A stretch of 64,000 nucleotides of DNA, taken from DASREM01 sp035652095. GTDB lineage: Bacteria > Acidobacteriota > Terriglobia > Terriglobales > Acidobacteriaceae. How positions within the stretch are numbered: the first letter of the stretch is position 1; every line of letters starts with the position of its first letter. Where the stretch lies: NCBI GenBank assembly GCA_035652095.1, contig DASREM010000056.1:372001-436000 (forward strand), read 5' to 3'. Below are positions 27,696 to 36,652 of the stretch, in pieces. Made by a program: the position numbers and the translations under genes. The notes beneath the pieces were generated by a model. The model saw only the letters and a list, made by a program, of their open reading frames with translations. It had not been told where the DNA came from and did no database searches.

Positions 27696-28098
27696 GCATC
27701 AGAGTCTCTCATTCAGAGTCCTGGCGTCTGATCAAAATTGGACAAATTTCATTTTTCGCGGAGGGTGCCGTCTCCCTGTCATCTTCAGTGACAACACCCA
27801 ATTACCAGGCTCCCGGTCTTAGCGAATTGACTGGAAGTTCATGATTTGCGACAAGATCCTCCGAAATATGCTGTACGGACCATCAGAATGACCAGTGCAT
27901 GGAACTACTCCCCGGCATCTTGATCAGGTGGCTTGGGGGTTGGCGGGTGGGCCCGATGTGCGCGGTAGTATAGCGGCTTCTTCTGCTTCTGTTGGCACAA
28001 CGATAGACGTTGCGCACCCCACTGTGTGATTATGCGAACGGAAAACCGAAGACGTTATCACCGGCGCAGATCGGGGAACTTGCCGGACAACTGGCTCG
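27696..28098. other. Non-coding region of about 400 bp holding repeat copy 2
   Basis: No convincing gene lies here. The first 245 bases would hold the promoter of the histidine kinase (minus strand), and the rest is repeat copy 2 plus a short tail before the VWFA gene's stop. Confidence 0.5.
27942..28076. repeat. Intergenic repeat copy 2
   Basis: This is the second copy of the repeat at 26090-26285, in direct orientation and without the 73-bp palindromic segment. The alignment covers its full 135 bases with scattered mismatches. Confidence 0.75.
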
Positions 28099-29784
28099 CT
28101 ACGGCACTACCTTGACCGGGGCGGCCAGGCTTCCCATGCGATTGCCCAGAGCGTCGCGCACCACGAAACGGACGTTGTACTCTCCCGGCGGAAGCTGGAT
28201 GCCGTTGTGGTAAGTCATGCCGTTGTGTTCGATCTGTTCGAGTCCCGCGGCGTCCAGGTGGGCATCGATGCGCTGCGAGAGATCCGCAACCACATCTCCC
28301 TTTGGATTTCTGGCTACGGCAGCCACATCCACCACCATGTGATTGGTGTCGGATTGATCCACCGACGCGAATTTCGCGGGCAACACAAGATCAAATTGCA
28401 CCCTGGTCTTTCCCGAATCCTTTCCGGGCCTTCTGCCCGTCCAGGTCACCGACATCGGCACCCCGGTGTAGTCTAGTGGAGAACGCAGTGCCAGCTGAAT
28501 ATCGTCGCGGGCGGAAGTTGTAGAAGTATCCCGCGACAGCAAGAAGGCATTGCGGTAACGTGTGTGTGCGCCTTTGGCACGGACCGTAAGCGAGACATCA
28601 TGCCAGCCGGGCTTGGCGCTGCCTGAACTCACGTAGTACCCGAGCATGTAGTAGCTGCTGTCATCCTGAATCGCCTGGTGAAAAGACTGAACCAGGTTAC
28701 TTCCGCCCATGAAAGCTTTCCCGCCGGTATTTTCCGCAAATAGCCGGAGCGTGCTGCCGGTGTCCTCGATCGCCTGATGCGCCTGCGCGTCGGTGTCGAA
28801 CTGCGGATCTCCGGTGTCGGAGGGGCGAACGCCTCCCGTCGTCATCATGGTGCCGGCGGTGGCCAATCGCAGGTCGACCGAGTAAATCGCAATCTGCGCG
28901 TCGTTCATCAGTCTCCAAAGATTGTCGTACGCGGATTGCATTTCCTTTCTTCCTTGGATCCCGGGACAGGACGGTTCGCAAAGACCTGGCGCCGAAGAAC
29001 TCAAGGTGAAGGGAAAGCCGGAACTGGCCCAAATCAGGGATTTGCGCCCGGGGAAACCGCGGAAGGCTTTGGCAATTTGCTGCAAGGCTTGCACGGTGAT
29101 GGAGGCCGCAAGCTTGGTTTCGAGGGAGGCCATTTGCGTCTCGCCCATCATGTGCCCGCGAATCATCGCGGTGATGACCCCCGCCAGCGGACCACCGGTC
29201 GGATGATGCGGATCTACGGTGGGCTCATAGATGAGCGGCGCCGCACCGCTCTTCGCTTTGGTCAGGGCTTCGGCAAGAAGCCTGGGGTCATCGGTGAAGT
29301 CATGCAGCACAGTCAGGCCGCTGCTGGTGAGCACCATCAGGCACATGGGTTCGCCTGATTCCGCAACTTCGGAAAGGAACTTCACCAGCGCAGTTCTGGC
29401 GTTCGCCTGATCGGCCGACGGAGTATTGACGAAATCCAGAACAATGATGCTCAGCCGATGATAGTTACTGACGTTTGCGCCGGGTTCGACGTTGCTGAAG
29501 GTCCCATGCTCTCCCTCCGAACGGCGCACTCGGGCGGTATCGGTCTTCACTTCCTCGAAGATGGCGATTGGTTGCGGCTTGCCGTCCTGCTTCAGAACAA
29601 AATCTTCTTTCTTGAGACCTGCGAGGTGAGCGCCGGACTTGCTGACGACCGCGGGAATCAAAACCAGGTCGGTAGAAGAAGTGAAGGTAGGCGGGCTGGT
29701 TGACGTGGTCTGAGCGCAGAGAAGCGGCGTGAGGAGGAGGCCGAAAACCGCGAACCAAAGCTCCGTGCGGCGAATAGGAGTCAT
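28099..29784 (-). CDS. Secreted VWFA-related protein (acidobacterial TIGR03436 type)
   Basis: A signal peptide (LWFAVFGLLLTPLLCAQ) precedes FTSSTDLVLIPAVVSKSGAHLAGLKKEDFVLKQDGKPQPIAIFEE, the typical opening of the VWFA-related domain expanded in Acidobacteriota. IIVLDFVNTPSADQANARTALVKFL is the Rossmann-like VWA core (MIDAS-like but with DFVNT rather than DxSxS). A later YYMLGYYVSSGSAKPGWHDVSLTVRAKG is also typical. The C-terminal 120 residues look like a beta-sandwich. Probable periplasmic or outer-membrane-associated protein with no established role. Confidence 0.88.
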   Translation of the reverse strand: MTPIRRTELWFAVFGLLLTPLLCAQTTSTSPPTFTSSTDLVLIPAVVSKSGAHLAGLKKEDFVLKQDGKPQPIAIFEEVKTDTARVRRSEGEHGTFSNVEPGANVSNYHRLSIIVLDFVNTPSADQANARTALVKFLSEVAESGEPMCLMVLTSSGLTVLHDFTDDPRLLAEALTKAKSGAAPLIYEPTVDPHHPTGGPLAGVITAMIRGHMMGETQMASLETKLAASITVQALQQIAKAFRGFPGRKSLIWASSGFPFTLSSSAPGLCEPSCPGIQGRKEMQSAYDNLWRLMNDAQIAIYSVDLRLATAGTMMTTGGVRPSDTGDPQFDTDAQAHQAIEDTGSTLRLFAENTGGKAFMGGSNLVQSFHQAIQDDSSYYMLGYYVSSGSAKPGWHDVSLTVRAKGAHTRYRNAFLLSRDTSTTSARDDIQLALRSPLDYTGVPMSVTWTGRRPGKDSGKTRVQFDLVLPAKFASVDQSDTNHMVVDVAAVARNPKGDVVADLSQRIDAHLDAAGLEQIEHNGMTYHNGIQLPPGEYNVRFVVRDALGNRMGSLAAPVKVVP

Positions 29785-29990
29785 TGACCTACCCTGTCAG
29801 CTCAGCTTGAGAACTCATTCTATCCGCAGGAAGCGGTTGCCGTTGCGAATTCGCGACTAGCCGCTTCTTCTCGTCCAGGTTCATGAAGTTAGCTCTCCAA
29901 AAGCAGCGGTCCAGCGCAAGCCCAAGCCGTCCGATGTCCTTCAGCGCAGCCAGCGCGCCAGGAACCGAAGCAAACCCGGGACCTCACGAT

Positions 29991-30734
29991 CTAGCGCTTG
30001 TCCGCGTCGCGAATCTTCCAAAGAATCTGGCGCACGATTCCCAGCCAGACTTCCGCATCTTCAGCGGGAATGGCGAGGCGCCGTACCAGGCGGCGGATTT
30101 TGTCGTCGGCTGGAGGTGAAGACGTTTTCAGATAGCCGCTCTCTCGCAGCGCGTCCAGCAACAATGTCGAGATGCGCTCGATCTCTGCGGCACTCGCGGC
30201 TTTTGCGCCCTTAGTTGTGGCAGGGGCTTTTGCATCGCGAACGATCTCATAGAGGGTGACCGCGACGGCCTGGCCCAGATTCATTGAGCCATGTTCCTGG
30301 CGGGTGGGGATGCGCATCAGCCAATGGCAGTGCGCGAGGTCTTCGTTCAGCAAGCCGCGCTTCTCCGATCCGAACAGCAGCGCGACGTTGGCGTTGGAGC
30401 GCAGCCTTTGACGGATCAGCTTGGCGCCGGCCTCCAGGCGCTTCAGGGGATGATGCAACTCTCGTTTTTCAGCGGCCGTGGTGCCGACTACGAGCGAGCA
30501 ATCCGCGACAGCGTCGGCAACGCTGGCGAACTCTTCCGCGTTCTTGAGCAGGCTGGCCGCGCCCATGGCGGACCGGGCTTCGCGGTAAGCGACATCGTAC
30601 GGGTGCACCACCCGCAGATGCAGCACCCCGAAATTGCTCATGGCGCGGGCGGCGGCGCCGATGTTCAGAGGGTTGTGCGTCCGGACCAGCACCAGGCGCA
30701 GCCGATCGAGTTGGGTCGCAACCGTCCTCGCCAA
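29991..30734 (-). CDS. TrmJ-like SPOUT RNA methyltransferase
   Basis: The core matches TrmH/TrmJ family RNA 2'-O-methyltransferases: LRLVLVRTHNPLNIGAAARAMSNFGV, DCSLVVGTTAAEKRE, ALLFGSEKRGLLNEDLAHCHWLMRIPT and GSMNLGQAVAVTLYEIVRDA, which together form the SAM-binding knot. A C-terminal helical extension follows as in TrmJ (tRNA position 32). The start is uncertain: TTG 30734 is 8 nt past the M3 peptidase stop and the family begins about there. The frame is open further upstream, but that part is antisense-like noise over the peptidase gene. Confidence 0.85.
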   Translation of the reverse strand: MARTVATQLDRLRLVLVRTHNPLNIGAAARAMSNFGVLHLRVVHPYDVAYREARSAMGAASLLKNAEEFASVADAVADCSLVVGTTAAEKRELHHPLKRLEAGAKLIRQRLRSNANVALLFGSEKRGLLNEDLAHCHWLMRIPTRQEHGSMNLGQAVAVTLYEIVRDAKAPATTKGAKAASAAEIERISTLLLDALRESGYLKTSSPPADDKIRRLVRRLAIPAEDAEVWLGIVRQILWKIRDADKR

Positions 30735-30741
30735 TTGCGGC

Positions 30742-32784
30742 TCATTTCCCGGCCGGCGTCGCTGCAGTTTCGAATTCCTCTCCCATCCACTTCTGAAGCG
30801 CGGCCATATTTTGCGGGCGTCCCAAGAAGTTCTTGACCAGGTCGTTAGCCGAAATAGAGCCGCCTGGCTCGAGCACCAGCTTGCGATAGCGGCCCGGCGC
30901 GGGGCCTTCCAGCAAGTTGGCCTGATCGAACTGGGAGAAGAAATCTTCGGCGATGACTTTGTCCCACATGTAAGTGTAGTAAGCCGAAGAGTAGCCTCCG
31001 AGATGCCCGAATGAAGCGTACATGTGTGTGTCCGGGGTGGGCACCGTGTGACTGTATTTCTCGATCGCCTCGCGGGTGACCTTGTCGGGGTCGATGCCGT
31101 CGGGCTTTCCTTTATAGAGATCGTAGGAGATGGCGGTAAAGCTGTTCTGGCGCGCAATGGAAATGCCTCGGCCGAACGCCGAGGCCCGATTCATCCTGGC
31201 AACGAGTTCAGCCGGAATCGGCTGCCCGCTTTTGTAGTGGCGCGCGAAGCCGGCGAGGACTTGCGGGCTGTGCATCCACTCCTCGAGCATCTGCGAGGGG
31301 GCTTCGCCGAAATCCGCTTCCATGGTGATGCCGCTGATCCCGGCCCACGCCTGCTGACCCCCCAGAATCCAATGCATGAGGTGGCCGAACTCATGGAAGA
31401 AGGTGACCACGTCGCCGTAGTCCATTAACCCGGGATCGCCGGCGGTGGGAACCGGGAAATTGCACACCAGCGCGGCCTCAGGCAATTGCTTGCCCTTGAT
31501 TCCGTCGAGCACCGGAGCCATCTCGGCATGGCTGTACTTACCGGGCCGCGGATGCATATCGAGATAGAATCGGCCGATGGCTTTGCCTTTATCTACGACG
31601 TCCCAGGTTTCGACCGACGGGTCCCATGCCGGCACGCCATTCTCCTGCTTGAAAGTTACCTGGAACAACTTGGCGGCGGTGTCGAGAATGCCCTGCTTGA
31701 CTTCCGCGTAGGGCAGATAGGGACGGACGGATTGGGAATCGAAGTCGTACTTGGAGCGCCGCACCAACTCCTGCAGGCGGCCAAGTTCGTAGTCTCCGAT
31801 CTGCGTAGCGGATGGGTCTGTCTTCTTCTTTTCCTCGAGCAAAAGGGCTACTTCTTTGTTCGCGATGGGTCGGGAGGCATCGTCGAGTTGCTGAATGAAA
31901 TCGGCAATGTTTTTCCCCTTCAGGATCATCTTGTCGGCGGCATTGAAATCGGCCCATGAGTCGTAGCCGAGCAGGGTCGCGATCTGGTAGCGCGTCTGCA
32001 TCATGCTCTTCAACACTTCCAGGTTCTTGGGGTAGGCGCGGGTCTCATAGGCCTGGTAGAGTTCCCGCCGAAGCGAGTCGCTATTGGCAAAGGTGAGTAC
32101 GGGGAAGAGATCGGGATAATCGGTGGTGATCGTGATCTTGCCATTCGCGTCCGGCTTGTGACGATCAATGTAATCCTGGGGCAGGCCGTCGAGTTCCGAG
32201 GCGCTGGCCACTTCGACGGTCTTGGTTCCGTCGGAGATATTGCGGTCGAAGGTGGATTGCTGCTCAGTGAGCTGATCGTTAAGCTGTTTCAGCCTGGTGC
32301 GAGTGGCTTCGTCCTTGTCAACCCCGGCGAGCCGGAATTCGAGTAACTGGCGCTTCACGTAGTACTGGGTTGCAGGATCGGCATGCGAGACGTCAACCGA
32401 TGAGAGCGCGCGGTAAACATCCTGGTTCAGCGAAAGTGCGGTTACGGCCTGGCCTGCCTTGCGGTACATGGCGGTGGCCTGGTCGCGGAATGCGGCGTCA
32501 GGGTGCACCTGCTGCATCAGTCCGGCAAAGTAGCTGGCCGCGCCAAGCTGGCGAACCGCCTCATCGTACGGGACCACTGTGTTCTGCAGGTTGCGATCGC
32601 CCTTGGCGGAGACCAACTGCTCGATCGATTTCTGCGCAGCATTGAGGCGGTCATTCTCGGCTTTTTCGAAGGCCGCGACATCAGGCTTCGATGCCCATAG
32701 AGGAGGCTGGGAACTCGGGATCTGCTGCGCGGCTGCCGCGAGAGACAGTGTCAGAAGACCAATCATAGCGAATCGAAAGATCAT
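30742..32784 (-). CDS. Secreted M3 family metallopeptidase (oligopeptidase)
   Basis: The 680-residue protein has a signal peptide (MIFRFAMIGLLTLSLAAAAQ) and the M3 zinc motif VVTFFHEFGHLMHWILGG (HExxH at about residues 464-468) with the downstream Glu in GITMEADFGEAPSQMLEEW. YASFGHLGGYSSAYYTYMWDKVIAEDFFSQF near the end is also typical of thimet oligopeptidase-like enzymes. Exported members probably trim short peptides in the periplasm. It precedes the TrmJ-like gene on the same strand with about 7 nt between. Confidence 0.94.
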   Translation of the reverse strand: MIFRFAMIGLLTLSLAAAAQQIPSSQPPLWASKPDVAAFEKAENDRLNAAQKSIEQLVSAKGDRNLQNTVVPYDEAVRQLGAASYFAGLMQQVHPDAAFRDQATAMYRKAGQAVTALSLNQDVYRALSSVDVSHADPATQYYVKRQLLEFRLAGVDKDEATRTRLKQLNDQLTEQQSTFDRNISDGTKTVEVASASELDGLPQDYIDRHKPDANGKITITTDYPDLFPVLTFANSDSLRRELYQAYETRAYPKNLEVLKSMMQTRYQIATLLGYDSWADFNAADKMILKGKNIADFIQQLDDASRPIANKEVALLLEEKKKTDPSATQIGDYELGRLQELVRRSKYDFDSQSVRPYLPYAEVKQGILDTAAKLFQVTFKQENGVPAWDPSVETWDVVDKGKAIGRFYLDMHPRPGKYSHAEMAPVLDGIKGKQLPEAALVCNFPVPTAGDPGLMDYGDVVTFFHEFGHLMHWILGGQQAWAGISGITMEADFGEAPSQMLEEWMHSPQVLAGFARHYKSGQPIPAELVARMNRASAFGRGISIARQNSFTAISYDLYKGKPDGIDPDKVTREAIEKYSHTVPTPDTHMYASFGHLGGYSSAYYTYMWDKVIAEDFFSQFDQANLLEGPAPGRYRKLVLEPGGSISANDLVKNFLGRPQNMAALQKWMGEEFETAATPAGK

Positions 32785-33023
32785 GAGGGCTCCGATACAG
32801 GCGTTTTCAGGCTGGAAACACAGCGTCTTAATATAAATCGAAGCTGGGTTGGCGTGTTAATTGGAGCGCAGCCCTGGGACCCTGGAAACGGAAACACTCA
32901 CATGAAACAGATGTCTAAAGCACTCGAGCGGGGAAAGGGCGTCATTCGTATGATTTCGTTTTCATCGCAAGATCTGCTTATCCGGACTGCGACCAGCCCG
33001 GTTGATCCGGCATCCCTTTCTTT

Positions 33024-33539
33024 ATGACCAAAACACCTGTCGAACGGCGAACCGTGGATTTGTCGGGATATCCGGACCTGGTGGTGATCTACCTGGGAAT
33101 GAGAGTGAATCGCCTGACTGGTTTGAAGACGCTTCTGGGTTTCGGACCGAGAATCTCGAAATCGGCGAGCGCGCATCCGGATGGACTGTTGCGCCACGAG
33201 AACGTGGTGTATTCACTTTTCCCGGTGCATATAGGCATGCGGCAGTACTGGCGCGATGTCGAATCGCTGCTCAAGTGGACGCGATCGGATCCGCACCGGC
33301 AATGGTGGAAGGAGTTCCTGCGGGATTCGGGAGGCACGGGGTTCTGGCACGAGACCTATTTTCTGCGAGGCGGGATGGAGGCCATTTACGACGACATACC
33401 GCATGCGGTCGGGTTTTCCTCGTTCGCGCCCGTGGTTCCCGCGCGGGGTCCGATGTTCGGTGCAGCGGCGAGAAGCGGGAAAAACTTTGGCGGCGCTCCG
33501 GTTTTGTCGGAGCAGGAACTCTACAAAAACGGCCACTAG
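33024..33539 (+). CDS. DUF4188 family protein
   Basis: The 171-residue product matches DUF4188: VERRTVDLSGYPDLVVIYLGMRVN, LKTLLGFGPRISKSASAHPDGLLRHE, YWRDVESLLKWTRSDPHRQWWKEFL and FWHETYFLRGGMEAIYDDIP. The family is distantly tied to monooxygenase-like proteins of fungal clusters, but no activity is established. Its stop overlaps the stop of the DUF3303 gene on the other strand by 4 nt. Confidence 0.85.
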   Translation: MTKTPVERRTVDLSGYPDLVVIYLGMRVNRLTGLKTLLGFGPRISKSASAHPDGLLRHENVVYSLFPVHIGMRQYWRDVESLLKWTRSDPHRQWWKEFLRDSGGTGFWHETYFLRGGMEAIYDDIPHAVGFSSFAPVVPARGPMFGAAARSGKNFGGAPVLSEQELYKNGH

Positions 33540-33811
33540 AGGCGGGGCGCGATTTTCTCGGCAGCCTGCTGCGACGAGAGGACCGGGTAAACCTCGAAAT
33601 CCACGAGATCGTTCCAATGGGAGATCCATCGGTCGAGCAGGCTGCGGTCATCGGTTTCCATAAGCTGATAGCAGCGCTCGAGGTTTTCATCCACCCAGCT
33701 CGAGAGGTAGCGCAAGCCCTCGGGCGCCAGGCGGCCGCGATCGCGGAAGCGGCGATAGACCGGGACTGCATTTTTGTCCTTGAAGTGTTCCACCACCATG
33801 TAAAGAGGCAT
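33536..33811 (-). CDS. DUF3303 family protein
   Basis: A 91-residue protein beginning MPLYMVVEHFKDKNAVPVYRRFRDRGRLAPEGLRYLSSWV matches DUF3303, a small ferredoxin-like fold family. ETDDRSLLDRWISHWNDLVDFEVYPV is its second conserved part. The ATG at 33811 is the family start; the open frame continues upstream without similarity. Function unknown. It is divergent from trpC with 92 bp between. Confidence 0.85.
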   Translation of the reverse strand: MPLYMVVEHFKDKNAVPVYRRFRDRGRLAPEGLRYLSSWVDENLERCYQLMETDDRSLLDRWISHWNDLVDFEVYPVLSSQQAAEKIAPRL

Positions 33812-33862
33812 AGGTCGAGAGTGCAACGCGGACGGAATTTTGCAAAAACAGAACAAGTGCCG

Positions 33863-33893
33863 AGGACAACGAGTTCCCGCGCTCTCGTATAAT
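33863..33893 (+). promoter_or_regulatory. Promoter of the trp operon (leaderless or nearly so)
   Basis: A consensus -10 box TATAAT lies at 33888-33893, with a weaker -35 AGGACA at 33863-33868 (19-nt spacing). Initiation about 7 nt after the -10 box would fall near 33900, right at GTG 33901 / ATG 33904 of trpC. No Shine-Dalgarno is visible before trpC, in keeping with a leaderless transcript. Confidence 0.6.
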
Positions 33894-33903
33894 CGCATGA
33901 GTG

Positions 33904-34716
33904 ATGGCAACTACGCTGGAGCAGATTGTGGGGGCCGCTCGTCGCCGGGTCGCAGGAACTGTGCGCGAGGCCGATTTGCGGCAACTGGAGAAACAAGCCG
34001 AACAGCGCACGCCGCGCGGCTTTCGGTCCCTGCTTGAGTCCGCAGCGAAGAACGGGATTGCGGTGATTGCGGAGTTGAAGAAGGCATCTCCTTCACGCGG
34101 GCTGATTCGCGCCGAATTCGATCCTGCAGCCCTGGCAAAAGAGCTTGAGGCAGCCGGGGCAAGCGCTCTCTCGGTTCTGACCGATGAAGAGTTCTTCCAG
34201 GGATCGTTGTCCTACCTGCAGGCTGCGTCGGACGCCTGCAAGCTTCCGTGCCTGCGCAAAGACTTCATCGTGGACGAATTCCAGTTGCTCGAAGCGCGGG
34301 CGTATGGCGCTGACGCCGTGCTTCTGATTGTCGCGGCCCTGAGTTCCCAGGAGTTGATCGGGTTGCTGATGAAGGCCCGCAGTTACGGACTGGATGTGTT
34401 GTGTGAGGCCCATGACGCACAGGAATTGCACTGCGCCGTTGAGGCGGGAGCGCGGCTGATCGGCGTGAATAATCGGGACCTGCGGACATTCCAGGTGAAT
34501 CTGGAAACGGCGCTGCAATTGGCGGATCGCATTCCACGAAACGTGGTCAGCGTGGCTGAGAGTGGCATTCACAGCGGGGCAGACATCGGGCGGCTGAGAG
34601 CGGCGGGCTACCAGGCATTCCTGATCGGCGAGTCGCTGATGAAAGCGGAGAGGCCGGGAGAAGCTTTGCGGCAATTGATTTCCGCGGCCGAGGTGTCCGC
34701 TGTGCAAACGAAATGA
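33904..34716 (+). CDS. trpC: Indole-3-glycerol-phosphate synthase
   Basis: TrpC closes the indole ring from carboxyphenylamino-deoxyribulose phosphate. The 270-residue TIM barrel carries VIAELKKASPSRGLIRAEFDP with the catalytic Lys, ALSVLTDEEFFQGSLSYL, PCLRKDFIVDEFQLLEARAYGADAVLLI, GVNNRDLRTF and VAESGIHSGADI. ATG 33904 is chosen; GTG 33901 directly before it is equally possible. It is first in a nine-gene run and overlaps trpF by 4 nt (ATGA). Confidence 0.96.
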   Translation: MATTLEQIVGAARRRVAGTVREADLRQLEKQAEQRTPRGFRSLLESAAKNGIAVIAELKKASPSRGLIRAEFDPAALAKELEAAGASALSVLTDEEFFQGSLSYLQAASDACKLPCLRKDFIVDEFQLLEARAYGADAVLLIVAALSSQELIGLLMKARSYGLDVLCEAHDAQELHCAVEAGARLIGVNNRDLRTFQVNLETALQLADRIPRNVVSVAESGIHSGADIGRLRAAGYQAFLIGESLMKAERPGEALRQLISAAEVSAVQTK

Positions 34717-35360
34717 CCTGGATCAAGATCTGCGGCATCACGAACCTGGAAGATGCGCAGGCTGCCGTGGATGCCGGGGCGGATGCGTTGGGATTCGTGT
34801 TTTATGAGAAGAGCCCGCGAAGGGTAAACGCGGAGACGGTGCGTCAAATAGTCGAGAAACTGGACGGTCAAGTCGAGACTGTCGGAGTCTTCTTCAATCA
34901 ACTCCAGGATTTCATCTGCGACAGCATAGAGAAGACTGGTCTGAGTTCGGTGCAGTTGCACGGGGACAACGAAGATCCGCATGTCCCGGATTTGATTCTC
35001 AAGCGCCGTCCCCAAACCAGGATCCTGGTTGCAGTTCCCATGCTCCGCGCTGCGCCGGAGGAGTGGGCGATGATGTACCGCGCCGATCTTGGCCTTACCT
35101 TCCTCTTGGACTCAGGTGGCGGAAGTGGGAAGAGCTACGACTGGAAAGGGACGATCCAAAGTACAAAGGTGATCAAGGGACTTGGCCCGATCGTCGTCGC
35201 TGGCGGGCTGAATGCTTCCAATGTTGCCGAAGCGATGCGCACTCTTCGACCATGGGGAGTCGATGTTTCTTCCGGAGTGGAATCCGGTCCCGGCAAGAAA
35301 GATTTGACAAAGATCGGGGCGTTCGTTGACGCCGTTCGCGAGGCGGACAGACTACAATAG
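34713..35360 (+). CDS. trpF: Phosphoribosylanthranilate isomerase
   Basis: TrpF catalyses the Amadori rearrangement before TrpC. The 215-residue barrel starts MTWIKICGITNLEDAQAAVDAGADALGFVFYEKSPRRV, with the catalytic Cys in KICG and the Asp in FLLDSGGGSGKSYDW. VAGGLNASNVAEAM and GVDVSSGVESGPGKKD form the phosphate site. It overlaps trpC by 4 nt and trpB starts 3 nt after its stop, so the genes are translationally coupled. Confidence 0.96.
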   Translation: MTWIKICGITNLEDAQAAVDAGADALGFVFYEKSPRRVNAETVRQIVEKLDGQVETVGVFFNQLQDFICDSIEKTGLSSVQLHGDNEDPHVPDLILKRRPQTRILVAVPMLRAAPEEWAMMYRADLGLTFLLDSGGGSGKSYDWKGTIQSTKVIKGLGPIVVAGGLNASNVAEAMRTLRPWGVDVSSGVESGPGKKDLTKIGAFVDAVREADRLQ

Positions 35361-35363
35361 CCA

Positions 35364-36569
35364 ATGGCCACGGTATCCATTCCTAAAGCCAAGTCCACGC
35401 CGGGCCGCTTCGGACCCTACGGCGGACGCTATGTTCCGGAAACGCTCATGGCGGCGCTGCAGGAACTGGAGCAGGAGTACGAGCGTGCCCGCCGCGACAA
35501 GAAATTCCAGCAACGGCTTGACTCCCTGCTTCGAACTTATGCGGGACGCCCGACTCCATTATTCTTTGCTCGCAGGCTGACCCGGAAGCTCGGTGGGGCG
35601 AAGATTTACCTGAAGCGCGAAGACCTGCTCCATACCGGGGCGCACAAGATCAACAATTGCATCGGTCAGGCGCTGCTGGTGGAGCGCATGGGGAAGCATC
35701 GCGTCATCGCAGAAACCGGCGCGGGGCAACATGGCGTCGCCACGGCGACGGTCTGCGCGCTGTTTGGTTTCGAGTGCGTCGTCTACATGGGCACCGAAGA
35801 CATGCGGCGGCAGGAACTGAATGTGTTCCGCATGCGGCTGCTGGGAGCGGAGGTTCGCGGAGTTGAGTCCGGATCGCGGACCTTGAAAGACGCGATCAAT
35901 GAAGCCATGCGGGACTGGGTCACCAACGTGCGTACTACGCACTATCTGCTGGGGAGCGTTCTGGGTGCGCACCCGTATCCGACCATGGTGCGCGATTTTC
36001 ATAAAGTGATTGGACGTGAGGCGCGGGCGCAGATTCGCAAAGCCGAAGGCAAGTTGCCGAATGCCGTGATTGCGTGTGTGGGCGGTGGCTCGAATGCGAT
36101 TGGCATTTTTCATGACTTTATCGGCGATAAGCGGGTGAAGCTGATCGGCGTGGAAGCCGGCGGTCGAGGCGAAGCGCTGGGCGATCATGCTGCTCGTTTT
36201 CGCGGAGGCTCGCCGGGGGTGCTGCAGGGGACTTACTCTTATCTGCTTCAGGATTCGTTTGGACAGGTCGCGACTACACACTCGGTATCGGCGGGACTGG
36301 ACTATCCATCCATTGGCCCGGAGCACGCCGCTTTGAAAGATAGGGGGCGAGCAGAGTACGTGGCGGCATCGGATGCTGAGGCTTTGGAAGCGTGCACGCT
36401 TCTGGCGCGGACTGAAGGAATCATTCCAGCGCTGGAGTCGGCGCATGCGGTAGCGGAAGCCTTGAAGCGCGCGCCCAGGATGAAGAAGTCGGAGATCCTC
36501 GTGGTGAACGTCTCAGGGCGCGGAGACAAGGATATCGGAATATTAAGGGAAAGCCTCGATCTACGATAG
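35364..36569 (+). CDS. trpB: Tryptophan synthase beta chain
   Basis: TrpB condenses indole with serine using pyridoxal phosphate. The 401-residue protein begins with the family GRFGPYGGRYVPETLM and holds the PLP lysine in LLHTGAHKINNCIGQALL, the catalytic ETGAGQHGVA and the phosphate-binding CVGGGSNAIG. LKDRGRAEYVAASDAEAL lies near the end. This is the TrpB1 class that pairs with TrpA, encoded 83 bp downstream. Confidence 0.97.
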   Translation: MATVSIPKAKSTPGRFGPYGGRYVPETLMAALQELEQEYERARRDKKFQQRLDSLLRTYAGRPTPLFFARRLTRKLGGAKIYLKREDLLHTGAHKINNCIGQALLVERMGKHRVIAETGAGQHGVATATVCALFGFECVVYMGTEDMRRQELNVFRMRLLGAEVRGVESGSRTLKDAINEAMRDWVTNVRTTHYLLGSVLGAHPYPTMVRDFHKVIGREARAQIRKAEGKLPNAVIACVGGGSNAIGIFHDFIGDKRVKLIGVEAGGRGEALGDHAARFRGGSPGVLQGTYSYLLQDSFGQVATTHSVSAGLDYPSIGPEHAALKDRGRAEYVAASDAEALEACTLLARTEGIIPALESAHAVAEALKRAPRMKKSEILVVNVSGRGDKDIGILRESLDLR

Positions 36570-36652
36570 GAATTGCCAATTCAGAATTTGAGGGCAATCC
36601 GATTGGGGCGGTGGTTCTTCATTCGACAGACCGCAATTGAAATCAGGCGTTC

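Noticed and set aside
26084..28098. Insertion sequence or transposon around the orphan kinase
   Set aside because: The flanking repeats are direct, not terminal inverted repeats, and no transposase or target-site duplication is seen.
30745..31157. N-terminal extension of the TrmJ-like gene over the M3 peptidase gene
   Set aside because: The extension is out of frame with the peptidase and has shadow-type composition. The methyltransferase fold begins only near 30730.
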